From Ancylostoma caninum (taxonomy: Eukaryota; Nematoda; Chromadorea; Rhabditida; Ancylostomatidae): a stretch of DNA of 64,000 nt. The stretch lies in the NCBI GenBank assembly GCA_037903475.1, contig JBAJFG010000615.1, forward strand, positions 62,001 to 126,000. Direction: 5' to 3'. The position numbers and the translations under genes are program-made. Shown in pieces: positions 13,375 to 25,188 of this stretch; positions within the stretch are counted from its first letter, which is position 1, and each line of letters begins with the position of its first letter. The notes below the pieces were generated by a model. That model saw nothing but the letters and a program-made list of their open reading frames with translations. It was not told the DNA's origin and ran no database searches.

Positions 13375-13581
13375 TCCCCCCCCCCCCCCGACAATACAAA
13401 TGAAAATCTTGTATTAGTTTTTTTTAGCTGTTTGTTTTTATTATTATTTTAGTATAATTATTTGTATTATTTATTGTTATAATTAATATTTTTATTAATT
13501 TTATTTCCATCTGGGTCCCCAAAGCAAAACCCCACTTTTTTCCCACACCCCCCTCCCGCTCACTTTCTGCGTCCGCCACTG
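13375..13581 (-). mobile_element. AT-rich MITE with poly-C tract, partial copy 1
   Basis: The copy ends in TTTCTGCGTCCGCCACTG. It has an AT-rich core (ATTATTTATTGTTATAATT), the motif TCTGGGTCCCCAAAG, and a long poly-C run at its left side. The same architecture in inverse orientation is found at 15,411-15,660 and 28,909-29,165. The left end is truncated or altered next to the C-run. Confidence 0.6.
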
Positions 13582-14003
13582 CAATTCTTGTGTTCTTTCC
13601 ACAGCTGTGACCCACTTTTAATGGTTCACGTGGACCACGCCTTACCTCAAAAACGTTATTTTGTCGTAGCTACCTTCAAGCGACTGCTCCCTCCCAATGC
13701 ATCATTAACGCCTGCCGCTTCAAGCAGTGGATGCAAGGATGCAGACAGCTAAATCAAAGCGCAAGGTTCACAGTTGCTGGTGACTCATTTGGCTGTCAGT
13801 TGACACAGAGTAAAGACGCAATAACAGCCTTAAATGACTCATACCTGTTCCACTAATTCGGCGGGCCAGCTATGCAAGTTCTTGCAGTCACTAGCTCGTT
13901 GCACTTCACCGCAACAGCTGGCTTGAGGAAAACGATCGCTCTTTCCATGTAAAACTATGAACTGCGCTGCTAGAGCTCAAAATGCGACTTTATTTGCTCT
14001 TAA

Positions 14004-14418
14004 AGGCAGGGGCTCACCTCATTCCGCCTGTTGGAAGTATCAGCATATCCTAGAGCTTTCGGCATATTGATCCCACTAATGTGCATCAACAGGCTCAAAA
14101 GCGACAAAGGCCCCATTTTTGAAAGGGTCGAAGTGGCTACATTTTTGGAGCCCGGAGGCGGATCGCTCCAAATTTCGATCGCTGTGCTGGCTGCCTGCCA
14201 CGGCTGCCGCGGTGGCCAACGAGTCTTGGCGTGTTCAATCGATATGATCAACGGCTTCACACGTCAACGCGGGTTAGCAAACTGTTACAGACCCCTTACC
14301 GGAAGACGGGTTTAAAGACCGTTTTGAGACAATTCATGTATACCGGTGGAATCAGCATGTCGAGGAGATGCAGAATCTGCCACTAGCTCAACCACAAAAA
14401 TGTGGTGGACCTCTGCCT
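14004..14418 (-). mobile_element. TTAA-flanked MITE, diverged copy in reverse orientation
   Basis: The element starts AGGCAGGGGCTCACCTC and ends ACCTCTGCCT. It is flanked on both sides by TTAA (14,000-14,003 and 14,419-14,422). Its interior (GCCACGGCTGCCGCGGTGG, and a segment with TCAGCATGTCGAGGAGATGC) is the reverse complement of the copies at 14,949 and 57,796. It has no coding capacity. A TTAA target duplication is the hallmark of piggyBac-type transposition, which I infer as the mobilising source. Confidence 0.75.
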
Positions 14419-14948
14419 TTAAGAGAGCGATGGCGGGTATTAATGGGATATTCAATCACCTCTGTTGCCATTTGTAAACCGCACCCAAAGATGAGCAGGC
14501 AAGGGAGGATTCTGATGAATGCGACCATTAAGTTAGAAGAAGTTCCTTGTTTTATATACAAAACGGAAGTTGCAACTATAAAATTATTAAAACTCAACCA
14601 CCACTGTAAATTGTTGTTAAATGTACCCATCCAATGGTTCGATGGATGGTTAGGTCGCGAATACCACTATCAAGTCGGAAATGTACTTAACCACCAGCTG
14701 TAGCCGGCTGCAGGCTTAATTTTGATGACGAGCAAACGTGGTAACCAGCGACAAAGCTGCTCTTACTCAGTAAAGCTAGAAACCGTGCTTTGCGTGCGTT
14801 TTGCTCCGGATTTGCATAGGATCTGGAGATGCATGGGTTCTGCGTAGATATGTAAGGGTTTTGTATGGACTTGACCATTGCTGGTATAGAACTCTTGATT
14901 TAACCAACAAAAAAAAAACGGTGCTTTGCACTAGCACACATGCCTTAA

Positions 14949-15364
14949 AGGCAGTGTGTCACCTCGTTTTCGTGCTTGGGGTTTCAGCGGATTCTGAATC
15001 TTCTCGAGGCAATGAATCTAGCGGTATACATAACTTATTACAAAACGGGCTCTAAGCCGTTTTATTAACGTTTTTCGGGATGGGATTTGGAACAGTTTGT
15101 TGCTTCGAGTGGACGTGGGAAGCCGTTGATCTTATCGATCGGACACGTCCAGACGTGTTGGCCAACGTTGCAGCCGTGGCGGGCAGCCAGCACAGTCACG
15201 GACCGCTCCCCCCAAGTGGTCCGTGAACTACACTCTCGGACCTTCTGAAAGCGAGGTTTTCAGTAATTTTATGCGTTTTGACGTACATCATTGGAATCAG
15301 CGTGACGAGCAGGCCTATACTCTGTTGATATCTACAAGCAAGGGAACGAGGTGACACACTGCCT
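14949..15364 (+). mobile_element. TTAA-flanked MITE, copy 2
   Basis: The copy has perfect-looking terminal inverted repeats AGGCAGTGTGTCACCTCGTT and their complement, with TTAA duplicated at 14,945-14,948 and 15,365-15,368. Length is about 416 bp. The interior includes GATCGGACACGTCCAGACG and GTGGCGGGCAGCCAGCAC, shared with the copies at 14,004 and 57,796. It is non-coding. Confidence 0.85.
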
Positions 15365-15410
15365 TTAATCTCTAGTTATCCGATCCGGTCGGATAACTGG
15401 AGATAAGTAT

Positions 15411-15660
15411 CAGTAGCGGACGCAGAAAGTGGGCGGAGGGGGGGGGGGGGCGTGGGAAAAAAGTGGGGTCTCCGCCGTTTTGGGGACCCAGACGGAAAAT
15501 AAAATTAATAAAAATATTAATTACAATAATAAATAATTAATAAAAATTATATTAAAAATAATATTAAAAGTAAACAAATAAAAACAAACTAATACAAGAT
15601 TTTTATATGCATTGTAAAGTAATTTCAAAAGTTTGCCGACCCATTCTCGGGGGGGGGGCG
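15411..15660 (+). mobile_element. AT-rich MITE with poly-G tracts, copy 2, right-truncated
   Basis: The copy begins CAGTAGCGGACGCAGAAAG, followed by a G-run, GGGAAAAAAGTGGGGTCT, GGGGACCCAGACGG and an AT-rich core, then a second G-run. It appears to sit inside another repeat. The words GATCCGGTCGGATAAC on its left and GATCGGACTCCGATGCA on its right occur close together in the element at 54,128-54,517. Confidence 0.6.
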
Positions 15661-18600
15661 CCCGGATCGGACTCCGATGCAGTATAAATAAAGCTTACGG
15701 CTCCTCATCGCAAAACTTAGTGTTGCTCTGACCGTTCAACTGTTAATCCGACAACGTTCGAAAATTCTACTAAATATATACTACTATTCTACTAAATACT
15801 GAGTACACTAAATTAAATGCTAATCGCTCAAAAAAGAATCCCTCCACTGAGCTTCAAACGTCCTGAAATACAACCCCCTCCCCCACAGAATTTGACAGAT
15901 GCTTATCTGATTACGTGTGTTCTTGATTTCAAAGGTCGTAGTACTTGGTGTCAGTGCAGTCCGCTACCCCACACGCATATCCTTTATCGTGTTGGAGGTG
16001 AGCCAAGCCTACAAAACTCACCCCAAAAAAGAAATTAGTACTTACCGCTCACACCTTCAAAATTAGATTTTCGGAAAATAAGCGAAAAATGGCCATTTCT
16101 TTTCCAGCAAACGCCGATGCAAAGTGATTTGCAGGCCGGCTATGGCAACCGTTTCACACTTCTGCGAATATCTTGAGATATTAGCAGGAAAATGAACATC
16201 CCCCCCCCCCTTGTCCCTTAACAATTTCGATGTAAAATATCTATCAACGACAACACAAGGCTTTCACCATGGCCTAACTGGGTAACAGAATATGGACTCA
16301 CAAACACAATGAATTCATAGTGTCGACCTGAGAAATTATGAGCATCGCATGCGGCCCAAAATTGGAGATGGAGGTGGATGGTTCAAGCGCTGCAGGATTA
16401 CTCAGGATTTCGCTCACATCTAACAACTTGAAGGGTGTCCATGAAAAATCAAATCAAGATATCAGTGCATGTCGAGCAAACGCAGTAGTTCTGCCCTACT
16501 CTCAATACGAGGAATAAACACGATTCTGGAAGTCGGCACTGTTCTCTCCTCTTTCAAAATTCTCTATTATATTTCATTTTCCATTTCATAATCGAATGCA
16601 TGTCAGTTATTGAAAAATGGTGTCAACCAAAAACTGAGAACTACGCTCCATTACATTCACCGCGGATTGTTGCCGGATGATATTAGCCAGTGACAGCGCA
16701 CGTTTGCAAGCATCCTACCGTATGCCCATTACATCCTCAGCTAATCTGTGGATTACTTACAAGAATCTACAACAGAGGTCCTGATCAAGACCGGCAGCAG
16801 TGACTGTTAGGACCGAAAGACATACTGGACATACATTTGAATCCTTGGATTCGATTCGTAGTAAGTCGAAAACTCGAATGTTAGAATAAGGGAGCAAACA
16901 AGATGAAAAGTTCAGACCCCTGCTGAGCATAACGGTTCCCAATCACTCTCTCTTGGCCCGAAATCGGTACTGATAGGTGGTTCGAAATTCCACAGACAAT
17001 GATCACCTAGTTGGTTGTCCTCAATATGATTACGCGCGATCCTCATTTAACTGTACGACCAGAAACTACTATAAGGCCATCTGCTTACAGGACTGAACTT
17101 TTCCTTCTGTAGGAAGCAGTACGTGCTTGGAGGGAAAACGAGAAGGTCTATAGAGTTTCTTTACCCTCGAGTATTTGGGAATATTTGAGCCAGTCTCCAA
17201 GTCCCCACATTAAATTCGCTTTAGATCGTTCGGTTCTGATTGTCCTATGTAGGTGCATGTGTATAGCCTTCCTCCTGGTGCAGTAATGGCCGGATCTGCG
17301 ACTTCAACGCGGATAAGGAGGACCCACAGCTCCATATTGCAGAAGGAATCGCCATGACATCCAGAAAGGCCGAAGAACGACCATGAACCACAGCGATCCA
17401 ACCCAGTGCCATTTCGAAAGTGAACGGATCGATAGCCGTGACGTCATCAACGGTTGGCCAGCGTCCAGCCGTCTGGGCGGGGCCTGCTTACAGGCAGAGG
17501 GCGTCTGCGCCTCGCGGGGTGGCGTGCTCTCTCGCCGCGATTCGAATTTGGCGCGCGCGCGAAAGGCGGGCCGCCGCGGCCGCGCTGGCTGTCCGCTACG
17601 ATGGCCATTCGCCCCGATGTCTTGGCCCGGGCTGGGTACGCATCTTAGTCGCGGTCCTGTGCACGTGACTAGATCCCTACTCAGCCAGGTCCAGCACTGC
17701 TGCTCCCGGTCCTGCCAGCTGCTATTCTGCCCTTGTTCGGCTGCTCCTGCTACTCCCCGACTGTCAGCCCCACCTGGCTGCCGCCCGAGCGGCAGTTGCC
17801 TCGTGATCCGTGGTCTGTAGATCGAATCACAGCCAACTGCTGCTCGGGAGGTTTCTTGCCTTCAACCTTCTCGTCCTGGAATCGCCTGATCCGACTACCT
17901 CGTGCCGTTGTGCGAGAAGTGCAAGCCTATCGTGTCTCAAAGCGAGTTCTACGAGCTTTGGCACATGTTAGGCCGGCAATGCCGCCCGGTTACGTTTGTG
18001 CTGTGCCCACTGTGTGTCCTTCCATTTTCATCTGTGCATGCTTTCTCTTCTGGCGTGTTTTGCGCCTCATTGTGCGGTGTGTCGTTCGGTGACCACATAA
18101 ATAGCGTTGTATGGAACGAGTCGCGCGGGAGGCCATCTGTACCACAAAGGATGGTTTATATTGGTTAAAGTGGCCTTGACGTTGCATTTTACCGCGTAAG
18201 CCTGGTATATACAAGCGAGATGGTGAGTTTCCATAAATGGCATAGCATTGTGCAGTCAAGTTTCACTACAACATGTCTCCATTCTTAACTTGAAATACCT
18301 GCACAAATAGGTGGGGAATGATACCTATTCTCATTTGGGGTCGCTTTGTGATCAACGAGCAGGTTAGTCCCTCCTTCTGCCCTCTATTCACTAGGAAGTA
18401 AGTACCGCACTAATCGAAGCTTGAGCTCCACGTGCTCCAACACCATTTTCTGGGTGGCTTAACGTGCCAGGTAGTTAAAAACTACTGCAACGAAAAGACA
18501 AGGACGTACGCGACTTGCCAGAGCACTTTGAGCCATCTACCTATCATATCAATACATGAAGATTCCACTCTGAACCGCCTGTAGAATGCTGTGTTGGTCT

Positions 18601-20254
18601 TCTCTCTAACCTTTTTGCTCCTTAACTGAGCCTTCATAAAAAGAATCTTGTAAGCAGCATGAGCGATATAGCCTATATTGCATAGAGTCTTGATATTCTT
18701 GCACCAAATCTTTCATTCTCCCTGGTACTCTTTCTTATTTTTAAAATCTTGGTTGGCTTAAAAAAACGTACAAGTTCTATATTTGCCAACATGTACCAGG
18801 ATAACGTTAAGATCTCGTTAGCACTTTGGAATTTCATGCCAATGTCTTGCATGCACTGGTAGCTCCTGCTTAGTTCCTCTAATCTTTATTGGTATTGTTC
18901 AATAGGTCAGCGAAAACATGCCCGAAGTATTAATTGGTTTGAGTACATGCGTAATTAAGTGAGTGGTCTCAATTTTCAGTACCTATCTCTTCTGTTAAAG
19001 CAGTCAAGCTGTTAGAGCTGCGGTAGATTTCTGGTCGTTCGCGAGCATTTTTTCTTCCGAGGCTGTTTGTGGCCGTTTTGGGACGCGCAGAGTGCGTATT
19101 GTATTTGAAAGAAGATGTGGTAGTGCTCTAACGAACATTGATTGCTTCCGCTGCGCATTCAAACGAACTTTTTTTAGTCGAAATGGTTCGTAATCATCAA
19201 AAAATTACTGCTGATATTGGCTGTCACTGGTCAATCGATACAGTATTGATTGGTGCCGGCCGTTTTTTTTTCTTGTGGGACAAGTCCCATCTTGTTAAGA
19301 CAAGCTATCGAGATGTTCGCTACCGCCACAGGTCTGAACTTGTGAAGTGTGCGTGAGCACGCCACAGTGAGGTCGTAAGTGCTGCCGTTCGAAAACGGTT
19401 CCTCCGTAGGAAACCTTTTCAAACTCTTGTGCTAGTTGTCTAGCCTCTCTCGATTGCCCACGATTATAGGCTAACTCGATCAATGCGAAAGTGCGAGTGA
19501 ACGTCGTGGAGGGAGGAGCGAAATGGCACCGAAGAAGCCGCGTGTACAGAAGTTTATTGAAGGAACGGGCACATGGGTCGCAGTACAATTCTGAACTGTA
19601 CTATTTTCGCAGCAGAACCATCTTGCTAACTTATCGATACATACAGACTGTCACATTCTGCTCTTATTGTGCACTCACAGTGTCTTCTCAAAACTTATAG
19701 TGCTGTAGATTGAGACAGAAGGATCTATGCAACGCTTTTGCTCCCCCCGTCATTCTATCTAACAAGAATATCATTGATTAACATGTTAGACATAACTGCG
19801 TATCGCGGTCGAACGTTGTCTTCAGTCATCTTTAACATGTCGACCCATGATCTGCTGGCTGGAGATAACGACGTGGAACGACGTGAAGGATTCTAAGCGT
19901 CGCGGAGATCCTTCCCTCCTGATCTACAGAACTGTACAGTATTCAGCACCGTACCACTACCATGGCTGCGTCAATTAGGTTGCTAATGAGCTCTGAACCC
20001 CTATTCTACAGAGTGACCCAAAAGTCTTTGACCAGCTTTCGAGCGCTAAAAAATATATAATGTGAAAGGAGAACGAAACGATAGCAGATTTTTGCGTAAG
20101 GAACGGGTCATGGAAAACAGCTAGTAGGGTCCCAGAAATCCCCTTCTGTTAGTGATACGGGAGCGACAACGGACTACAGAAGGAAATCAGTATGTACCTT
20201 GACGCTGTTGCTGAAAAACGCCATTGTCATAAATCGACACGAAGACTGGCAAAA
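15661..20254. other. interval without supported genes
   Basis: Nothing here resembles a known protein. There is a C-run at 16,200-16,210, a GC-rich block at about 17,440-18,170 (separate entry), and ordinary AT-leaning sequence elsewhere. The several frames of 60-145 codons are concentrated in the GC-rich block and overlap one another on both strands. Confidence 0.45.
17440..18170. other. GC-rich block of unknown origin
   Basis: This stretch is visibly much richer in G+C than its surroundings (for example TTGGCGCGCGCGCGAAAGGC and GGGCCGCCGCGGCCGCGCTG) and is open in several frames. One plus frame from 17,902 has paired cysteines (CEKC near its start, CPLC further on), suggestive of a zinc-knuckle remnant but not diagnostic. 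It may be part of a retroelement or a foreign insertion. I cannot assign it. Confidence 0.35.
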
Positions 20255-20517
20255 CGTCTACGGACGTTCGTCACCCGCCGCGCCGCGCGCGCGAATTCGC
20301 GCGCGGCACTACCTTTTTTTCTCTAGCGCAGACGCCGGGAGGGTGGGTATGGAGCATTATACCTGGAGTGGGAGGCGCGGTCGAGCTCTGACCAATCGCA
20401 GAGCTGGGCCGCACCGCCCTCTCCAGGTATAACACCCCACACCCCGGAAGGGTTCGTCGCGCACTCCGCCGTTTTCGCCGCGTTCGCGAAAGGACGGGTG
20501 ACGAACGTCACGTAATC
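20255..20517. mobile_element. GC-rich foldback element with nested hairpins
   Basis: Inverted ends ACGTTCGTCACCCG (20,264-20,277) and CGGGTGACGAACGT (20,495-20,508) enclose two further palindromes. One is the perfect 20-bp CGCGCGCGAATTCGCGCGCG at 20,286-20,305. The other is a 74-nt hairpin at 20,358-20,431. The 10-bp word ACTGGCAAAA stands directly on both sides (20,245-20,254 and 20,518-20,527), which would fit a Mutator-like target duplication. The superfamily call is an inference. Confidence 0.55.
20358..20431. other. 74-nt hairpin inside the foldback element
   Basis: Arms of about 33 nt starting TATACCTGGAG and ending CTCCAGGTATA pair at roughly 28 positions, with an 8-nt loop ACCAATCG. 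The geometry is that of a small-RNA precursor, but the hairpin is embedded in a larger inverted-repeat element, so a transposon origin is the simpler reading. Confidence 0.55.
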
Positions 20518-22849
20518 ACTGGCAAAAGACTTTTGATTCATCCTATATCTCTTGGTAAGTAACAATGCACTGTTGTACAACAGTGCACGTTATTTCACCA
20601 CGTACTGTCAATTTCAGCGATCTTGAAAATGGGACGCGTTCCACATTCCAAGCTGAATGGCTAGGCACCACCACGTTGCTATAGGTTGACTCACGTCCAC
20701 GTCCTTAATAAAGAATACGATTATGCGTTGAGTAAAAGCTGGTTATGGAATCTACAATCAGGCAGTTGAATCACAACAAATTTTCAAATCAATGATGACT
20801 TCATGGTCGTTGGAACAATCGCACAGAATGTTGTACTTGGCTTTTTAATAATAATTAGTTCATCCTCGAGAACCTGTGATGTGCCCCGAATCTCCGACTT
20901 TCAAATGCTCTGTGCAAGATGAGCGCATTACAAATATTGTCAAAATCAAAAGATTTATTTAGGGAGGACTGATTCTCAGTGGAAACCTGACATTAACTTT
21001 GTTTTTTTTTCTCGTCATGAGTTTTGGGTTATGGAATCGTTTCATCCGAAAATCTGCATCATTGCAAATACGCAGTGGGTGAAAATGTCTCTTTGAGTAT
21101 CTCCAGGCTCCGACAGTGATCCCTGCTATCGTTACGATAGCTACAAATGATTGGTTTCACTTATTACCTTATGAGCACATGTAATATAGAAAGGAGTAAT
21201 GGAATAGCGTTATAGCAAATCGAGATCTTCGAAATATACTGGCGATGTCAAGCGATCCAGAGCGATGCCGCGTAGCTCTGCGAATCTTCATCACTATCGT
21301 TATAAGGTAGTTTATAACGTAACGCACGAGATGTGTGCGTCAATCGCGCGTCAGACGCACATACATATTTGCAGGCGGCTTCCATAAAGACTGGTCAACG
21401 CGACATGTACGCCCCAGATGAGAATACCAGGCGGTCGCAGTGAGACAGCAAACGCGTGCGTCTCACATGCGCCTGAGCTGCGTCAGAGCTGCGATTGGGC
21501 CTATCTTTTAACATGTATGTGGGAGCGCACGCGTAAAACGCACTCGGCAGGTTAAATTGATGTCATCACTCACATCTCTAATCCACTTTTATACATTTTC
21601 AAAAGACGAATTCTACCAGATACCCTAAAGTTGTAGCCCAGGCTATGTAAAGGGTTCTTCTTGCTATGAGTCAAGCTAAAGACGCCGGTGTTCGTGGCTA
21701 ACAGTTCAAGGCAGTGGCGGCGACAATTACATCGGCACAAGTCTGAGAGTGAGCAGTTATCCATACTCCGTAAGGAGAAGTTTCGGCTTTGAACGCCACT
21801 GAGATTATTTTGTTGTGAATGACAACAAACGCTATTCATACTGACTACAAGAAATTCATGTGTGATGGGCGTTATTCGCTGAAGACGGTTCGCACATTCT
21901 GCCTTTGCAGAAATGCAGATGCTTTGTGAAGAACAAAGATGCATGGTTACACTAGCATGTCAGCGAAGATTGATTCGAACCTGGCTGGTATTTTACGCAA
22001 CATGTTGTTGTGTTCCATTCTTCGCATCGTGCAAAGAGACTTGATTTTTTGCGACGTTATGGTCGCGGAACAGAAGCTGCAGGCGTATCGTAGCTGGCAC
22101 GTTGTTAGTGGAGAAATAAATACATATTCTGACGGAATTATATTGACTTTGTGGAGTATGAATATGCTCTGAGAGTTGAGCTTTCTTGGGAGAGGGTCGT
22201 GGTGAGGCGAAGGCGGGTCATGTTTCCGCATTGGGCCATCCAAAGGAGGTGCCATTCACAGAGACAGGATTCGCACTGAACCGTTTCGCCTCATCACGAC
22301 CCACCTCAGCTTTCTTGGTGCAGTAACTCTAGGAGGAGCGGAATTTCTATCCGTGTGTCTTCGAAAAACAAATGCTGCAAATTTGCTGCTACATCAAGTT
22401 GCAAGTTGATAAAGGGTTGGCTTGAGACATTACTACTACTGCGACTCTGTCACTAATTTCGCGTTTGATACATTATTTAACGCGATAGTCGCAAAATTTT
22501 TCTGGAAACCCGACCGTGCCCTTTTTGGATGGGCGGCTAATATCTGTTTATCAGCAGGTACCATTTGAATGGGTTATCTCGGAAAACTGAAGGAATCAAA
22601 CAAAATCGCCTGCGTCATTCCACACATTCTAGTGTGCGTTCCATAATCATCGGAACCACCCCCCCCCCCCACTTTTCCACCCCAGCTTTTCCGGAGACCC
22701 TGGAATTCTCTTCCTGATCATCAACTAATATAAGCCTGATGCCCTATTTTTCAACCTTAGATTTTGAAACTTTATTTTTTCTGTTTTTGCCCGGCTCACA
22801 GTCGTGACACAAATTCATGTTCCAGGACTTATTACTCTTGTAATTTCAC

Positions 22850-23060
22850 ATCGGAGGCCTTCTGATCTTCTGGGAGATTCCGTGTAAATCGTGGATTTCT
22901 CGGAATTGCGCCGATTTCCGTGGATAAATCTCGTGTAAATCGTGCATTCTTAAAACTACCGGTGGATCTCGTCTGAATATCGGGTAAATTCCGGTTAAAT
23001 CTGGTTGACCGGCTGATTGCTCCTAAATTCTGCTTGAATTCCGTTAAATTTGGGCAGTGG
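22850..23060. repeat. degenerate tandem repeat with TAAATC/ATTCCG core
   Basis: The words TTCCGTGTAAATCGTGGATT, CTCGTGTAAATCGTGCATT, GGGTAAATTCCGGTTAAATC and AATTCCGTTAAATTTGGG recur with a loose period of about 60 bp. Related words return at 23,700-23,830 (TAGAATTCCGTTAAATTCC). The minus frame across it therefore shows a repeated RF-x-R-N/D-L peptide, which is a by-product of the repeat. Confidence 0.5.
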
Positions 23061-25074
23061 TGAAAAATGCGAGAATTTTTGTAACCTTTCGAGGGTTGAT
23101 GTGCACCACTAAATTTCTTTATGAACTTCATGTTTTAGTGTTCAGTGTGCTATTTGAAATGCTTGCTTTATAATACAGGCCGATGCTATTGAATGCCGCT
23201 TGTTTTCGTGAAGATAACCCTAAGATGTTTCCTGCTCACTCCACATCAGTGATTTCTGCCAGAACTTCTGCCAAAAAGGATATGGTACGAAATTAGTCAG
23301 ATTTTACATGGAACTTAAGTGGAAACTGGCGAAATTGCACAAAGCTTACCCAACAAGAAAGCAGCGACCTAGAGGATGCCCCATTCAATGCTCTTGCGCA
23401 TTTTAAGCCAAAATCGGGATCAAATCTGAAGGTTCTAGAATTTGCTCATGTTGAAAGCGCAGAAACTATTTGAAATGTTACTTCGAGATGAGCTCAAGTG
23501 GTGTACGGGTGTTCTGCATCACCGTAACCACGTGGTGAAACACTGGGTGGGATGAAACATTGGGCAAATTTTTGGTTGCAACGCCAAATTTTTGAACGCC
23601 ATGGCTGACGTTGCCCGTAATCTGTAGAAAAAGATCTCCCACCTTTCCCACTGTTATTCCCACCTTTCCCACTGTTCATGCTCAACGTGCATTTGCGTGT
23701 TTTCACCTGAATTCTTGTGAATCCCGGCTAAATTTCCCCTAGAATTCCGTTAAATTCCGCTTATCTTCCTCCAGGATTCCTCACACTTTCTCGAGGAAAT
23801 CTGGCGGAGTTTCCTAGGAATTTAGGCGGAAACCTCCGGTGTGGAATCACCAGAGTAGTCGCGCAACCAAAGTTACAAAGTTTTGATAATTTATTGAGCT
23901 TCCATGGGCCACAGTGATTCCACACAGCCTGCCATTCTTCCTTCCTATGAGGATTCTGGGGACATCTGCATCAATAGGCGTCGTACATCCGCGACTGCCT
24001 CTCTCAAATTTTTAGCCACTCATTGCTGACGACGGCGTACTCCGAATTTGCTGGCAACGATGCTTTATGGTCCTGCTTTGGAAGCACAGTTAGCACTAGT
24101 CACAGGCTGTAGCGATGGCATCGCTAGACGACGACCCAAGAAGGCAACACTCGCACGACATAGAGGAACTCCCGCATTTTCTCGCAAAATTTTCTCCCGA
24201 GAACCAGTTGCTCAATTTGCTGGAAATTACTCTCAGGCACTTTATGATCTGATCTGAATTTTAGATGCTGACTACAATGGTAAACAAATCAAAATTCTAA
24301 AAAAAAATCATTGTCATCCTGTTACTGGGTCCTGTTCGTATGGCAGATCGTCTGGGGCGCAAGTTGCATATTTCACTGCACACAATGACACCAACCCAAA
24401 CATTTAGAGGGTTTAGCCTTCCTGTACTAAACAGCCGTAATTTTCGAGAGCATCTTAAACACCCATTCCCTGCTTTGCGAAATTCGGGAGAATTCTGAGA
24501 AGTTGAGTATTTTATTAGTAAGTTCGTTTTTGGCTCAGATCCAACTTTGAAGCCAAACTTCCCAGGGAAATGATAACGCTAAGAAGCTAATGGAAAGAAT
24601 TTTATGTTCGGATTTTCAAGAATGTACCTGTTTGGGGGATCGGATTTTAAAATACTCCAAGTTCCAGTATTCATCCGAAACCTTATTTTGATTTGCAATA
24701 CGGTCCCAAGCATACATACCATGCAACAGCGCAGGGAGAAACCAAACCCTGCGATTCTGGCTCATGAATATTTGCAAAATTGTCTTGTAAAATCAACGAA
24801 ATTTTGTATTGGCATACCCTAACTTCTATTAGGTTGTCATAGGAATAATGGCCACAATTTGGAAGTGAAGCTTTGCGGCTTATAACTCCACTATTTTAGA
24901 AGCTAAATGGACAATCTCTAGATCATTCTGAGGCACAAGATTTGCACTATCTTAGCTTCAAAACAATGCTGCAATTTTTGGGTTTTTTCCGACTTTAACA
25001 GTAGACATTGTGGATGGTGTAAAAGACGGTTTCTCTGCTTCCCAATCTTTAGGCTTCTTACCTGCCATAGCACA

Positions 25075-25188
25075 ATGAAAGCTGAATTTGATGTTAGCTC
25101 TGCACTTGGCCAAGGGACCATGTCACAAGCACACATGACCTGTTGGTTCGAAGAGCTCTTTCAAAAAGGTACGAGCTTTTACCTTTGA
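25075..25188 (+). pseudogene. probable mariner-type transposase remnant, N-terminal helix-turn-helix
   Basis: A short plus frame contains SALGQGTMSQ, then WFEELFQKGTSF. This resembles the spacing of the conserved (N/S)-A-x-G-x-G-T-x-S...W-F-x-x-F-x-x-G-x-x-S segment in the DNA-binding domain of mariner transposases. It is followed immediately by a stop codon, and further downstream frames are broken. Terminal repeats were not found. The assignment rests on this one motif. Confidence 0.35.

Noticed and set aside
21344..21540. Possible inverted-repeat element with CACATACAT ends
   Set aside because: Only a short partial match between the ends, and no target duplication.
21570..21944. 124-codon minus frame with many cysteines and serines
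   Set aside because: No ordered cysteine pattern, no signal peptide and no supporting exons.
22832..23131. 99-codon minus frame with repeated RF-x-R-N-L peptide
   Set aside because: The repeat in the peptide is explained by the underlying DNA repeat, and nothing else supports coding.
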